The notes: generated by a model from the letters alone, not told the origin. Positions 12,396-24,790 are shown, counted from the stretch's first letter. The stretch is DNA of 64,000 bases from Ephydatia muelleri (GCA_013339895.1 JABACO010000010.1:4591375-4655374), one strand, 5' to 3'. Numbers and translations are program-made.

Positions 12396-12842
12396 GCCTA
12401 GCTAGCTGATTTAAATGTGTCCCAAAACTGGTCTACCATTCAAAAGCTTTAAAGGAATCCGCTATTATTGCCTGGCTGGCCCAATTGCTACTTTATATAT
12501 ATATACTTGTATATCATTGGAACCCTACACTAGAACTCGTCGATGGATATATGCGCTCTTTATGAATTACGAACAGCGCGTGGTCGACCAAAGCTTTACA
12601 TGTACATGATTTCAATCACACATTTTAATCTATCTGCCGTTGCGGTTAACAGCTGGTTACTTAATGCCTCACGACCTAGTTGCATTTTGGTGCCAAAATG
12701 TACACCCTTGGTCTTCCCAAGGTTCTACTCGAGCATTTTGCGCTAAAAAGATGCACGTAGTGGTACTGAGCCAATATTCACCGACATATATACTGAATTA
12801 CAGTTATATAGCCCAGCCACAAAAACCACAGACATATACCGC
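12396..12842. other. No gene seen; left border of element K copy 1
   Basis: Unassigned sequence. Similarity to the other K copies begins abruptly at about 12843, inside the second transposase exon. Confidence 0.5.
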
Positions 12843-14222
12843 ATTGTGGTCGAGCGTAAGACCTTCAAGAGTCTTTGTTCGGGCTTTGTCCAGCAGTGTG
12901 GCTGTCTCTCCAACCCATCTTGGACTATAGCTTCTTTCATAAAGGTATGAGTACCGTAAGTAATTCTGTTCAATTCTCTGTATAAAACTCATTTACTACT
13001 CACTTAGAAGGGACATGTAGCTAGGGTCCAGTTTGTTTGCCCACACTGCAAGCGTCACGTGTCTGGGCTAGTTCCAGAGTGCTGTCTGGTCATTACCTTG
13101 CTAATCAGAAGTAAGAGTACCATTTGGATTTAGTAATATCAATGTAAATGTGATTCTATTTGCAGACTGGTCCATGCTGTCACCTGTGCTGGCATGTTGC
13201 CTCGCCAGTACATGAATTTCGCTTTATTTGCTGGTATGGGTGTAGTGAAGCAGAAATACATCAGTTCAGGTAGGGGCTGAGATGATCGATTTATATTATT
13301 TTACATCCTGTTCTAATCCATGTTCATTCAGTTTATCTAAACCAATTTTACCAGCAAGTGGTGGCAGATGTAGCAGAAGAGTCCATGAAAGCTGCTGTTG
13401 AACGTGTGAAGGAAAGCCCTCACCATGCTACAAGTGGAGAGGTTAGAGTGCCAGAAAGTTAAATATAGTGGGTTATAACTGATGCACGTCACGATTCTAC
13501 GTCAAATGCATACCACTCAACGGTACCTTGTCTGGCTGGAAGGTATGCACATAAGTTCTAAATGCCCATGTTTATCAGCATATCGTCCATTTCAGTACAC
13601 ACAGGATTGTTGGAATTTCCACTCTTTCCAGACACTCAGCAGCACAGAGTTGCTCAGACCAGGGAGGTGGCATGCACTAAGATAGTCTTTACATATTGGG
13701 TGGGTGTGCATGTGTGTATTTCTGTGTATGTGATGTGAATGTGTGTGATTGTGTGTCTTTTATGTGCATTAGTGCATTCCATACGTGATATGCGTCCCTG
13801 TCTGTGATTCAGCACTGTGCCAATTAAAATGTTTTCCGACTGTGTAGAATGCGTGTATGCACTCTGCTTACACGTGTTTAACACTGACGGTGTTACAGCA
13901 GTGGATAACTAGTGGAAGGAGACTGTCTTACACTCTAGTGTATAACTTATGGATAACAACTGTGTATAACGCCGTGTATGGAGATGATAACAAGCGTACA
14001 ACAAGCATATTAAGAGTGAATGCAACACGAAACTATCTCTGTATAACTCCGCATATTTATGACGCGTTATGACGATCGCATGTTCTTATTTTTATTTTTA
14101 TAATAGTAGGAAAAGAAAATTAATCAAATCAAAACGTATTTGCAGGTACATGTAAATACAATGCATGAGCACACGATCTGAGATGCCACCAAATTAAAGT
14201 CTCAGTGTTCGCGGCTAGGTTT

Positions 14223-15532
14223 TCACCATCCAGGCTTGCAAACCAGCCGGGGCCTGTAACTGGAGAAGAGATCCATCAATCCTTTCTTTCCTGGCCACTT
14301 TCCATGTGTCTGTTCCCCGTCTATCCAGCTCATCCATCCAATTGTGTATTCTTCCGATCTCCAGCTAGGCCGTCTTCTTTCTATTTTCCCATCACCCGTA
14401 GTTTCTTCCTCCGACATCATGCCAATTCCAATGCACTTCCATGCCTCCAATTCTTCATTTGTAAGGACTTTACTGCGGCGCTCCCAAAGCTAGTTAATGA
14501 CACTACATTCGTAACGCTATGATTATATCACAACGTACCCTTTGCTGCCTTGCTCGCGCGCTTATTCGTCTTTGGCGGTCATCAGTAGCTATTGAATAAA
14601 TCAAACAAATGAATGAATTGGAACAGAACATGTGACTTACACTGTACTTCTATTCCTGATGAAGTCTTACAAACTCCTTCGTTGTGGGGACTTTCCAAAC
14701 TATATGCATGTGAATAAAACTTTTAGCAGAATTTACAAAAGCATGCATGCTTGCTTACGACTCTTCGGTTCTGAGTTGTGAACCTTCATCGAAAGATTTT
14801 AAAAGTTTGTGTACACTGCTCTACTCGATTGAAAGCATGCATGCATTGAGCACATGAATGGCTGCTAATTTAACTTGGCAAACCTGAAGACACAACGGAG
14901 TACGTCTTTTCCTTTTTGCAGGCTCTGCTGGGGCCTCTGATGTACAAGTCCCTTTATCAGCCTCTAACGCCTGCACTTTGATTTCAAGGGTACTCAATTT
15001 CCCTCCATTTTTCATTCACTTTGGTCATCTCATTGGCGACAAGTGATTTGACGTCATGATCTACTGGAGGTGTTCTACTACCGCGAGAGATGACAGATCT
15101 TGGTGACGCGAGGTCATCATTATAAGGAAGTGCTTTATTTACTGGTACACACACACCGTGACACACACACACGCACACACACGCACATAACACGCACACA
15201 CACCGCCACACACACACACACACGCACACGCACACAGACACGAGACACGCGCACACACACTATCTGCGGAGGGTATTCTTGCCAGAGGTGTTACTTCACT
15301 AGTTTCTATTGAATATTAGAACACATGCAACATTGTATTCCATCACGTGTAACATACCTACGTGACAAATTCGAGACGAAGATCTTCCAGCTGATCCGTA
15401 AAACGATTCAGCATTTTGCAGGCCTATCTCAGGTGAAACTTCATCGGAGTCGACGAAACTGTTAGGACCAGAATATAATGATCTTCTTGGTGAATACCTG
15501 TCCATCAAAAGACTCGAGCAGTCGATTTTCAA
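14223..15532 (-). pseudogene. C1 internal gene fragments, minus strand
   Basis: Minus-strand pieces: 15532-15362 (SLYSGPNSFVDSDEVSPEIG), about 15060-14885 (SLVANEMTKVNEKWREIE, then STLEIKVQALEADKGTCTSE, a coiled-coil-like stretch in another frame) and 14450-14223 (RRRPSWRSEEYT ... KKGLMDLFSSYRPR). The RRPxWRS motif near the end is one I associate with accessory proteins of CACTA-like elements in corals and fish; this is from memory. Frames do not join cleanly, so it is treated as decayed. Confidence 0.4.
15146..15262. repeat. CA-rich microsatellite inside C1
   Basis: CACACACGCACACA-type tract on the plus strand, about 115 bp, lying between pieces of the minus-strand fragment gene. Confidence 0.9.
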
Positions 15533-15661
15533 TGAATCATACTCCGCAGCTGCCCATCCATGCGCACGTGCATTTCGTCATAATTTTCAAATTTCTAATT
15601 TCACATTAGCTTTTATTTTTACCCTCGTACAAAACATGGAAGGACCAAATAAACGATACAG

Positions 15662-16241
15662 ATGCTGGATGTGGCAACAACGATCTGTATATGCGACGAT
15701 ATGGATGTTCCGCTTTGGGCGGTCAGAATGCCGACAAAGGAATGTCATACGACAAAGAATACTAATACGTCACAAGAAAGAAATAACTTCAGCGTTGATA
15801 TGGAAGAAGAGAGCAGCGATATGGATAAGGTAAATATGTATGGTGATAAAATTTAATGCAGTATTTGCATCAAACCATCATGCAATTCTTTCAAAGTGTT
15901 ATGAAAGGTATTTAAATGACACAGTACTTACTGCTTTGTCGGCTGTGTATCACATACTATATCCCAATATAAACCAATTTGAGCAGCCAGTTTCTCGCCG
16001 ACATTTGATTTGCAGTGATATTGAAATGCACCAAGAACGTTTTTCAGCAAAATCAAAATATCAACGTTCTGCAGTGGTTATGGCATCCTGGTATGATTCT
16101 GATGGGAAAGTCAACCTGCACACTACTGCATCATACATATTTGGAATTGTGCAGTATTTCTTGAAGCATGCATATCGTATTAATGTTTCGGACGAACCCA
16201 GCATGAAATATACTGACCACTTGTTTGCTAACGTTACTTGA
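15662..16241 (+). pseudogene. C1 internal gene fragment, plus strand
   Basis: A first segment, about 15662-15829, ends SSDMDK at a GT donor. A second, within 15840-16241, reads SRRHLICSDIEMHQERFSAK, RSAVVMASWYDSDGKVN, then GIVQYFLKHAYRI. The pattern of a serine/arginine-rich lead, an aliphatic ASW core and a VQYFLKH helix resembles the C-terminal part of proteins found in coral and fish CACTA-like elements (recognition from memory). No DDE core is present. A fragment or short accessory gene is more likely than a working transposase. Confidence 0.4.
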
Positions 16242-17556
16242 CGGCAAAAGTCAGCAATACAATCGATTACGTTTGCAGTTGTGTCGTGTCACCATACCCA
16301 TCCCCGGCATAACGAATAGTTAAATTCTCAGTTATACGCCTTAGGATATACAAAGCTTATCCAGGTTGAATGCGGTCGTTATACGAAAAGTGTAAGCACG
16401 CAATCCACACCTCGGTGTATAACATGCGTAAGTAGACTGAAACGCTTATTATACATCTAGAGCAACGCGCGTTATACACCATAGTGGATAACACGTGTAC
16501 TTCGAGCGACTACACAAGTTATACATCAAATGTATGCGCAGCATGTACACACACGCGTACAACACGTGTAAAACGGGCGGATACACCTTGTGGATAATTT
16601 CAATTTGGCATGGTGCAGGGTGATCACCAAAGTTGCTATTCTGAGAGTCCCTGTCAACAGCCAGGTTACGTTCCACAAAGGAGCCTCTCACTATGCCGGC
16701 AGCCATTAATGCATATGAGGCTGCACTACGAAAAACCGTCATCTGCAAAAACGCTGATTCATGCCATCTGGTTGTAACATGAACAACATATCGTGTGAAT
16801 GTACATATTTGTGTTCTTCCAGTGTCGGGATACCTACTGGGTTGAGTCGTTTAACCATCAACTGCTCACCTACCTCCCAAAGAGAATTCACTTCCACACC
16901 AAGACATTTGAAATGCGTATGAACTTGGCCGTGATGGATTGGGTGAGTGTTCTGCTTGTTCTGTATGTGTGATGAGATTATGCAACCACATCGATCAGAA
17001 TGAAAACTGTCAAAGGATGGCAACAAGTCACCACGAATACACAGATGTTCGCCGACCAGACCATCACTCCACATACAATGTGTTGGTCAAGAAAACATAT
17101 CGTTTTGTAAACAACATCTGGAGTATGTACGTTCTCAGGAACATCACGTCTCAACAGTATGTGACGATCAGTGATGCCTAATAATTGTTGTAAGACAAGT
17201 ACTTTTTAGGATACTTCAGGATGATGAAGATGATGATGATATGGTGTTGCCAGATGATGCAGCTCTGTATGATGGAGACTATGTGGACAGTGAGGATGAT
17301 GACTATGTTTGTTCAGAGGATGGTGGGGATGACGAGGAAGAAGATAACTGAAGTTCTGTGGCTGTAGGTGATTTACTATCTTTATGCCCAGATGTCTTTT
17401 GTCAGCCACAGGTCTCATTTTCTGAATTGATATCCCTGTCTTTATCTCAAAACAGTTCTTTTTAGAACTACCAGTACGAACAACAGATTTACTTTGTCAG
17501 ATCTGCATCTGACAGCCAATGATGTATGTACATTATGAAAGCAAATCAATTTCGTC

Positions 17557-17811
17557 TCATTTTCCTTGCAGATCTTGAACCATGGCTGCAGCTGGCACTT
17601 GATGGACTTGTGTGACTACTAAACTACATGTACATCCTTCCACGTTGTGGTGGTCCATGACCTGCCTGAGGACAACCCCGAAGCCTGCACATAGACACTT
17701 GGAACTTGGTGAATGTGTGTCTTGAATGGACTGGAGGCTACTAGTGATGCCCTTTGTAAGCCTAAACATGGGATTGATAAGGCTTGGCAAAGTCGTATCT
17801 CTCATCTGCAT
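17557..17811 (-). pseudogene. Decayed duplicate of the cysteine exon in K
   Basis: An 84-codon minus-strand frame contains VVLRQVMDHHNVEG and HQVPAAAMVQDLQ, which mirror DLRQVIDHHNAGG and CQVPATNSSCTGLQ in the first exon of the P2X7-C-like gene. The DNA matches too (CGTTGTGGTGGTCCATGACC against CGTTGTGATGGTCTATGACT). An internal duplication within K seems likely. The same sequence is in copy 3 at 34997-35227, so it predates the copies. Confidence 0.45.
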
Positions 17812-18008
17812 GAAATACTGTAGGAACGCAAATGTACATGTTTTCTATATTGATTGAGCTATTTCAGCTAAAACAGTATTGGAAACCATTCAGTTCATTC
17901 ATTTCCACAACTTTCCCATAGCATGGATGAATGCCCCCTCGTGCTATCTGTGCATAATGGGATAATCAAATGAACAGGCAGCAATATGAATACGCACACA
18001 TTCATGAG

Positions 18009-18727
18009 TCAGAGGTACTGGTCAGCAACACTAAATAACTTGTTACAAAAATGATGATCTGTAGTTAGTGTAAGGAATGCCCACTGGATTTGGATACCTG
18101 CTTCTGATTTCCTATGTAGCAAAGAGATTATAAGTACACTTTCTAATACGAAGGTTGGATCATTCACATTTTGTACACATTTTGGCATTATCTCTCTTCT
18201 GTCCATTGGGTGCGTCACCAATCCCTTCCTCGCCAGGTATGTTGGGTGGTCCCACAACCCCAGGTCTTTCAAAAGCTTCCAGAATTGCTGGTAAAGTTTG
18301 TACCGCTTTCTGTCATTGGCTAAGGATGGGACAGCTCTCCCAGTGAGGAACACAGGTGGCCGACGGATTATGCAAGGCCCAAACAGGCAGTGTGGGCAAC
18401 AAGGTTCATTTGGAGTACCATTCAGCACTGGTGGGTCTCCTCCTGAGTAACCTGATGGAGGAAGCCCACAAAGTGTATAAATGGGGTATTGTTTCTATGA
18501 CAACCAAGCAATTTACCTCGTGGGCACTGCACTGTACAAGTTTCTGAACTGGCTGGCATATCTTGGAGCCCTGTACAACTGGAGTTGGTGGCTGGCACTT
18601 GACAGGTATCTTGGCATGTTATTTCTATGCATACATTATCCACCCCTCCTGCGTTGTGATGGTCTATGACTTGTCTTAGGTCAGCCACAAAGGTCGCAGG
18701 CAGGCATCCAGTGGTACATTCAACCAC
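18009..18727 (-). CDS. P2X7-C-like cysteine-domain protein of element K (copy 1)
   Basis: Two exons, 18727-18517 and 18451-18009, join in frame across a 65-bp intron (donor GTAAAT, acceptor CATCAG) to give 217 codons plus stop. The first exon is cysteine-rich (CTTGCLPATF, CIEITCQDTCQVPA). The second reads PNEPCCPHCLFGPCIIRRPP, KRYKLYQQFWKLLKDLGLWD and RREIMPKCV. The order of a CC-x-x-C cluster, a YxxF helix and a basic (I/M)PxCV motif matches the P2X7 receptor intracellular domain family, which often appears in transposon genes. It is convergent with the transposase. Near-identical to copy 3; the last 50 residues are less certain. Confidence 0.6.
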
Positions 18728-19396
18728 AACCTTGCATAAATGAGTGTGTAGGAATGTGGGTGATCACTGGTACAATTGAACTACAGATGAGTAGGAATGT
18801 GGCTGATTCTGGCTTGTGTATGTCCATATATGTACAGTACTGGCTTGTTTACTAATTGCATTGCTCTATATTACCTGTGTTACTTATTTGACTAATTCGT
18901 TTTGCTGAATCGTGTGCCTGACAACATAACCTTACCTTTATTCTAGGAACGGCGCTAGGTTCGGAAGACATATTTCACAGAAAACCTCCAGCTAAAAATT
19001 TCAGCACGTGGAGATGTGGTTTTTGATTTCCAGTAAATGAGAGAGCTGGAATCAGGGCTTTCAAAAGTTTTCTCCATTTTATTGTTTTGTTTGCTCACGC
19101 AAATGCTCATATTTTGTTTTGCTCACGCAAATGCTCATGCAGCCACGCTCACCTTTGAAACTCACGTAAAGCCTCGCAGAGCTTGTAACAGTTATCAATG
19201 CACTCTCCAGTATAAACTGAAACACAATGCGAGTCTGTTTCGAGAACAAATAAACGCGCGCGATAGAGTACTAAGAAGTACGTGATCTGCCCGTCTTAAC
19301 AACGTAAAAACGATGTAGCCAGCAAGTGTGGGTGAGAATCCTAACAGCTTACAAAACTACGCCATTCTGAGGATGTTGAGCTCATGTGATTTCCGG

Positions 19397-19514
19397 TTGG
19401 ATCCAAGCGCCTTTTATACGGGAGTTTGAGCGTGGCGTCTCCTCCTTTAGGAGTTGCCGTATAAAAGGAGCTTGGATCCAGAAATTTCAACCGGCCGTGC
19501 GGCTGTTTTAGATT
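19397..19514. repeat. Terminal inverted motifs of K, copy 1 3' end
   Basis: TTGGATCCAAGCGCCTTTTA (from 19397) and CCGTATAAAAGGAGCTTGG (from 19457) are inverted copies about 35 bp apart and could form a hairpin. The same arrangement ends copy 3. Confidence 0.75.
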
Positions 19515-19819
19515 GGATCCATATTTATACATAGCACACGGCTGTTACAATTGCATTGAAACGTGGACATTAGGCCCACACCCACTATGAATGTTAATTA
19601 CCTAGCAACATGACTAATTAACTCCCTAGCAACACATGTAATCCGGAAAGCAGGATTTTTAAAGCACACCTTTCACAATATCTACGATTTGATGGCACAG
19701 CTATGTGCAGCGAAGCATTTGAAACACAATGATACCAATTTCATTGCCTGTCTATTTATTCTAAAAAGAGCCATCCGGTTCAAAGATTAATGGTACAGCG
19801 TGGGTACCCACGAATCGCA
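19515..19819. other. No gene seen
   Basis: Short unassigned spacer between element K copy 1 and the RAG1-like relic. Confidence 0.5.
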
Positions 19820-20042
19820 CGGGTTTGTGACAAATCCCGCCTTATTTTTTGTTACTAAAATATTGTCATGGGAGGTGAAGAGGTTGTTTCAGTTGTTTTT
19901 GTTGTCGTTAGGCTCCCACGCGCGCTCGTGAGTAAGTATTTTGTCCGCTGAATATGTCAAACTGCGCCGCCATTTGGATTTAATATTCATGTTTTAATCT
20001 TTTTCCTTGTCCTTGTCACTGGCCGCGGTACTGCAGTTGATC

Positions 20043-20555
20043 CATATGGTGTGGGACATTGAGGTAGTGCTCCTTCATTATGCTTTTTAGCTTTAGTTTA
20101 CATTTTGCATGAATTGATTCAGCTCCCTGCTCTCCCATTAAGCCACAGCCTGCTTGGTGTGTTGACATCCATGCACTTCACCATGTGATCCTTCAGGAGA
20201 TGCATTTTTACAGTTCTTTTCATACCCCAAAATGTGCTGTCCTACCCCAGCTTGCTTCAACCACCTGTAAGGAAGTTAAGGGAAAGTTATGGTTATCTAC
20301 GCACATACTCCTTTAATTTGCTGCTGCATGGATGTGGCTAACCTGTTAAGAATCCACGGGATTCCAAGCATGGATTTGATGGCAAGTCCTAGCTTGCTTC
20401 AGTGGAATGTTAATAGTGATCCCTGCATCATGGAGTAACTTTTCTTTCCTTTCCTCACTCAGTTCATCCTCAAACAAGATATCAGCATCCTCAGCACCAG
20501 CACTCAGCATGGATCGTGTCATCTGAAGTTCATGAACATAGCACTTGTGGTGAGC
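20043..20555 (-). pseudogene. N-RAG-TP-like protein, C-terminal half
   Basis: On the minus strand, from about 20530 down, come AGAEDADILFEDELSEERKE, then KRTVKMHLLKDHMVKCMDV (about 20215-20160) and GLMGEQGAESIHAKCKLKL with a final MKEHYLNVPHHM (20145-20043). MHLLxDHxV followed by GLMGEQGAESIHA is a C-terminal signature I recall from cnidarian and mollusc transposon proteins that start with the RAG1-like zinc region. That link is from memory. At least two frame changes are visible. It ends at the C2 insertion point, and the middle of the protein is missing or unrecognisable. Confidence 0.5.
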
Positions 20556-20729
20556 TCACACTGTGTAAAAAGGGTTGTTATACTCACCTGTATAACATTG
20601 TTATACAAGTAGTTATACAGTATTTGTTATACACATTGCGTATAATTGTGTATAACTGTGTATAACGGCAGTGTGTGCTAATCAAAAAACCACAGTGTAA
20701 ATAAGGGTTGTTATACACGCCTGTATACA

Positions 20730-21400
20730 AGTATCTCAACTTTGTTAATTACATTCTACCGATCCGCGAGGGCGTCATTCGTTGCACACAAGTGAATGCT
20801 ATTGTAGCTATTAACAATTTAATGCCATCTTTCTAAATAATCATTGTACGCGTAATGAAGGAATAGAATTTGGACTCCAAGCGTTTGAAAAAGCGTTAGT
20901 GAAGACGCGCGAACTGCGTTCAGACGAATCTACTTTTGTATGGACAACTTTACTTTTCTCGCTTGGTAAGGGGTTGAAATACTTTCTTTCGTTTCCTTTT
21001 TAATAACATCGTATTGATCCTACATGTAGTTGCGATCGCGCGATTTGAATCGCCATTTTTTAGGCACTTCAAGGCCATTCGATCCTGTGTGTGTTTTGTG
21101 CGTTCTACTTTTCGTTATGTAAGTTTTAAGATGATGAGAACTGTTGGAAGACACTTTGGAGTGGTGAAACTCGTTCCGTTGCGCGTAAGTAGTCGTTTGG
21201 ATTATAATTACGTGGTTTTGAAAGAGTGAGATAGTTAAAAACTCAGTTGTGGCTCCTGTCAGTTGTTTGTGTGTGCCGTTTTCTAGATTCAATGTACTTG
21301 TGCTTTTCTGAAGTGCATTCGATTTAGAGCACAATTTAATCTATTGTTGCCTGTGTCTGTGTCCATAGTCGCCTGATATGTGTGCAATGTTACTAGACTG
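20730..21400. other. C2 left interior, no recognised gene
   Basis: A 71-codon plus-strand frame at 21014-21229 is not recognisable. No DDE motif was found. Confidence 0.45.
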
Positions 21401-21414
21401 TGTGTATCAGTGTT

Positions 21415-23945
21415 CAAGTAGTCTACACCAGTGTTGCTTGGTGTTTGTGCATCAGTGTTGCTTGGTGTGTATGTGTGTGTGCATCTGTATGTGTACATCA
21501 GTGTTGCTTGGTGTGTGTACATCAGTGTAGCTTAGTGTGTAGTTTCTATGTGTGTGTATGTGCATCAGTGTTGCTAGGTGTGTGTACATCAGTGTTGCTT
21601 AGTGTGTAGTTTCTATGTGTGTGTGTGCATTAGTGTTGCTAGGTGTGTGTACATCAGTGTTGCTTGGTGTGTATGTCTGTGTGTGCATCAGTGTATCTAT
21701 GTTTGTGTGTGTTCATCAGTGTTGCTAGATATGTGCATGTACATCGATGTTGCTAGGTGTGTGTGCATCAGTGTTGTTAGGTGTGTGTGCAACACTGTTG
21801 CTTGGTGTGTGTACATCAGTGTTTGCTAGGTGTGTGTGCATCAGTGTTGCTATGTTTGTGTGTGTGCATCAGTGTTGCTAGATGTGTGTACATCAGTGTT
21901 GCTAAGTGTGTGTACATCGATGTTGCTAGATGTGTGTACATCGATGTTGCTAGGTGTGTGTGCATCAGTGTTGCTAGGTGTGTGTACATCATTGTTTGCT
22001 AGGTGTGTGTGCATCAGTTTTGCTAGGTGTGTGTGCATCAGTGTTGCTACGTGTGTGTACATCGATGTTGCTAGGTGTGTGTGTGCATCAGTGTTGCTAG
22101 GTGTGTGTATATCAGCGTTTGCTAGGTGTGTGTGCATCAGTGTTGCTAGGTGTGTGTACATCACTGTTGCTAGGTGTGTGTACATCGATGTTGCTAGGTG
22201 TGTGTGCATCAGTGTTGCAAGGTGTGTGTGCAACACAGTTGCTTGGTGTGTGTACATCACTGTTGCTAGGTGTATGTGCATCAGTGTTGCTAGATGTGTG
22301 TGCATCAGTGTTGCAAGGTGTGTGTGCAACACAGTTGCTTGGTGTGTGTACATCACTGTTGCTAGGTGTATGTGCATCAGTGTTGCTAGATGTGTGTACA
22401 TCAGTGTTGCTAGGTGTGTGTTCATCACTGTTGCTAGGTGTGTGTACATCGATGTTGCTAGGTGTGTGTGCATCAGTGTTGCAAGGTGTGTGTGCAAGAC
22501 TGTTGCTAGGTGTGTGTACATCAGTGTTTGCTAGGTGTGTGTGCATCAGTGCTGCTAGGTGTGTGTTCATCAGTGTTGCTAGGTGCGTGTACATCGATGT
22601 TGCTAGGTGTGTGTGCATCAGTGTTGCTAGGTGTGTGTGCAACACAGTTGCTTGGTGTGTGTGTACATCAGTGTTTGCTAGGTGTGTGTGCATCAGTGCT
22701 GCTAGGTGTGTGTTCATCAGTGTTGCTAGGTGTGTGTGCATCAGTGTTACTAGGTGTGTGTGCATCAGTGTTACTAGGTGTGTGTGCATCAGTGTTGCTT
22801 GGTGTGTGTACATCAGTGTAGCTTAGTGTGTAGTTTCTATGTGTGTGTGTGCATCAGTGTTGCTAGGTGTGTGTACATCAGTGTTGCTTGGTGTGTATGT
22901 CTGTGTGTGCATCAGTGTTGCTATGTTTGTGTGTGTGCATCAGTGTTGCTTGGTGTGTATATCTGTGTGTGTGCATCAGTGTTGCTAGGTGTGTATACAT
23001 CAGTGTTGCTAGATGTCTGTACATCAATGTTGCTAGGTTTGTGTGCATCAGTGTTGCTAGGTGTGTGTACATCAGTGTTGCTTGGTGTGTATGTCTGTGT
23101 GTGTGCATCAGTGAATCTATGTTTGTGTGTGTTCATCAGTGTTGCTAGATATGTGTACATCGATGTTGCTAGGTGTGTGTGCATCAGTGTTGTTAGGTGT
23201 GTGTACATCGATGTTGCTAGGTGTGTGTGCATCAGTGTTGTTAGGTGTGTGTGCAACACTGTTGCTTGGTGTGTGTACATCAGTGTTTGCTAGGTGTGTG
23301 TGCATTAGTGTTGCTAGGTGTGTGTGCGACACAGTTGCTTGGTGTGTGTACATCAGTGTTGCTAGGTGTGTGTGCATCACTGTTGCTAGGTGTGTGTACA
23401 TCAGTGTTGCTAGGTGTGTGTGCGACACAGTTGCTTGGTGTGTGTACATCAGTGTTGCTAGGTGTGTGTTCATCACTGTTGCTAGGTGTGTGTGCAACAC
23501 TGTTGCTTGGTGTGTGTGCATCAGTGTTTGCTAGGTGTGTGTGCAACACTGTTGCTAGGTGTGTGTACATCAGTGTTTGAGGTGTGTGTTCATCTGTGTT
23601 TGCTAGGTGTGTGTACATCGATGTTGCTAGGTGTTTGTGCATCAGTGTTGCTAGGTGTGTGTATGACACAGTTGCTTGGCGTGTGTACATCAGTGTTGCT
23701 AGGTATGTGTTCATCACTGTTGCTAGGTGTGTGTGCATCAGTGTTGCTGGTTGTGTGTACATCAGTGTTGCTAGGTGTGTGTTCATCACTGTTGCTAGGT
23801 GTGTGTGCATCAGTGTTGCTAGGTATGTGTTCATCACTGTTGCTAGGTGTGTGTACATCAGTGTTGCTAGGTGTGTGTTCATCACTGTTGCTAGGTGTGT
23901 GTGCATCAGTGCTGCTGTGTTGTGCATCAGTGTTGAGTGTATATC
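21415..23945. repeat. 24-bp minisatellite, about 100 units
   Basis: The unit is GTGTTGCTAGGTGTGTGTRCATCA, repeated for about 2.5 kb with point variants (GCAAC for GCATC, CTTGG for CTAGG, one-base expansions such as TGTTTGC). Higher-order duplication is visible: a block with TAGCTTAGTGTGTAGTTTCT occurs near 21530 and again near 22815, and a block starting GCAAGGTGTGTGTGCAAC near 22215 is repeated near 22310. As 24 is a multiple of 3 and the unit has no stops, all frames stay open. The long frames encoding CVHQCC or THLATL repeats are therefore by-products. Confidence 0.97.
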
Positions 23946-23984
23946 AGTGGCACTAGGTAGTACATGTTTGTGTTCGCGCATAAG

Positions 23985-23988
23985 GTGT

Positions 23989-24028
<40 letters not shown>

Positions 24029-24075
24029 ATGCACGCTGGTGCGCACATGTGTGTCTGTGTGTCAGTGAGAACATG
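23985..24075. repeat. GT microsatellite
   Basis: GTGTGTGT tract with a variant tail, directly after the minisatellite. Confidence 0.9.
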
Positions 24076-24639
24076 TATGTGTGCATTTGGTGCATGTGTT
24101 CATTGTATGCCCCGGCAGCCTCCCAGCACTCCCCGGTGCTTCAGGAGAGCTTGTTGGTTCACATCACCCACCCTCCACCCCTGCATCACCATTGTACCCC
24201 TTCTGTGTATTTCTTAATCACTGTCATGCCTATTAATATTAAATACAGCCAGGGTGGGTGCCTACCAGGCTTGACCTTCTAACTCGGGGACCCAAGCCTG
24301 GGCCAGCATCCTGGCTTGGTATGCAGATCACTCAGTGGGTGGCCAACGCCACCATCTGGTGCCTGCCTCCCTGAGTCTCCCCCAATTGACCTAACAAGCC
24401 ACGCATGGCTTGGCCACAGGGACTCCCAATTGGTGACCAGCGTCACTCACGGGAGTTCCCCACAGCCAACAGGTCGGTGTTGGCAGAATCACAGCTCAGA
24501 GGGGTTCTTGCCCTGGCCCCCAATCAGTCAACTGGGCACGTTTTGACAGAAGCATATAGCTGGGGAGCTTAGGGGCTGGGTACGTACACCTACACACCTA
24601 CTTAGCCTGGGGAAGTTACAAGGCTTGATAAGTAATGTG

Positions 24640-24790
24640 TTAGTGTACACGTGTATATGTGTACACATGTACACATGTGTGTGTATGTGTATTAGTGTGT
24701 GCGTTAGTGTGTGTCTGTGTGTACACGTGTGTGTTAGTGGTGTATGTGTGTGTACATGTACATGGCACACATGCATACACATCTACACAC
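24640..24790. repeat. GT/AC-rich degenerate tract
   Basis: Alternating GTGTAC and GTGTGT with short inversions (GTACACATGTACACATGTGTG). Non-coding. Confidence 0.8.

Larger units (their letters stand above)
13813..16615. mobile_element. CACTA-like DNA transposon C1 (non-autonomous)
   Basis: Comparison with copy 3 of K gives exact borders. Copy 3 reads GATTCAGGGTGATC, and here CAG is doubled around an insert of 2803 bp. The left end is CACTGTGCCAATTAAAATG; the right end, reversed, is CACCATGCCAAATTGAAATT. Many subterminal GTGTATAAC/GTTATACAC motifs occur within about 300 bp of both ends. CACT ends, a 3-bp target duplication and subterminal repeats are the marks of CACTA (EnSpm/CMC) elements. 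Its internal frames are fragments, so it probably moved by proteins made elsewhere. Confidence 0.85.
12843..17351 (+). pseudogene. K transposase remnant (copy 1)
   Basis: Exons matching copy 3 are present for the CPHC zinc-like segment, the TDARHD segment at about 13476 (first catalytic Asp), the VESFN segment at about 16835 (catalytic Glu) and the acidic tail ending 17351. The start exon and the exons for the second catalytic Asp are missing, and C1 sits in the intron before the GDHQSC exon. It cannot encode a full transposase. The 27-nt candidate mini-intron of copy 3 is conserved here (13444-13470). Confidence 0.8.
12843..19514 (+). mobile_element. DNA transposon K, copy 1 (5'-truncated, carries C1)
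   Basis: Very high similarity to 32610-36936 (copy 3) runs through most of this span. The copy starts inside exon 2, lacks the counterpart of about 33446-33905, and is interrupted by the CACTA-like element C1 at 13813-16615. Its 3' end at 19397-19479 has the same inverted pair of GGATCC-containing motifs (TTGGATCCAAGCGCC and CCGTATAAAAGGAGCTTGG) as copy 3. A stretch to 19514 (CCGGCCGTGCGGCTG) equals the 5' end of copy 3, so two K ends may be joined here. Confidence 0.85.

Noticed and set aside
21415-23945. Long open frames of CVHQCC or THLATL repeats on both strands
   Set aside because: They arise because the 24-bp minisatellite unit is a multiple of three and lacks stops. Frames on both strands overlap the same DNA.
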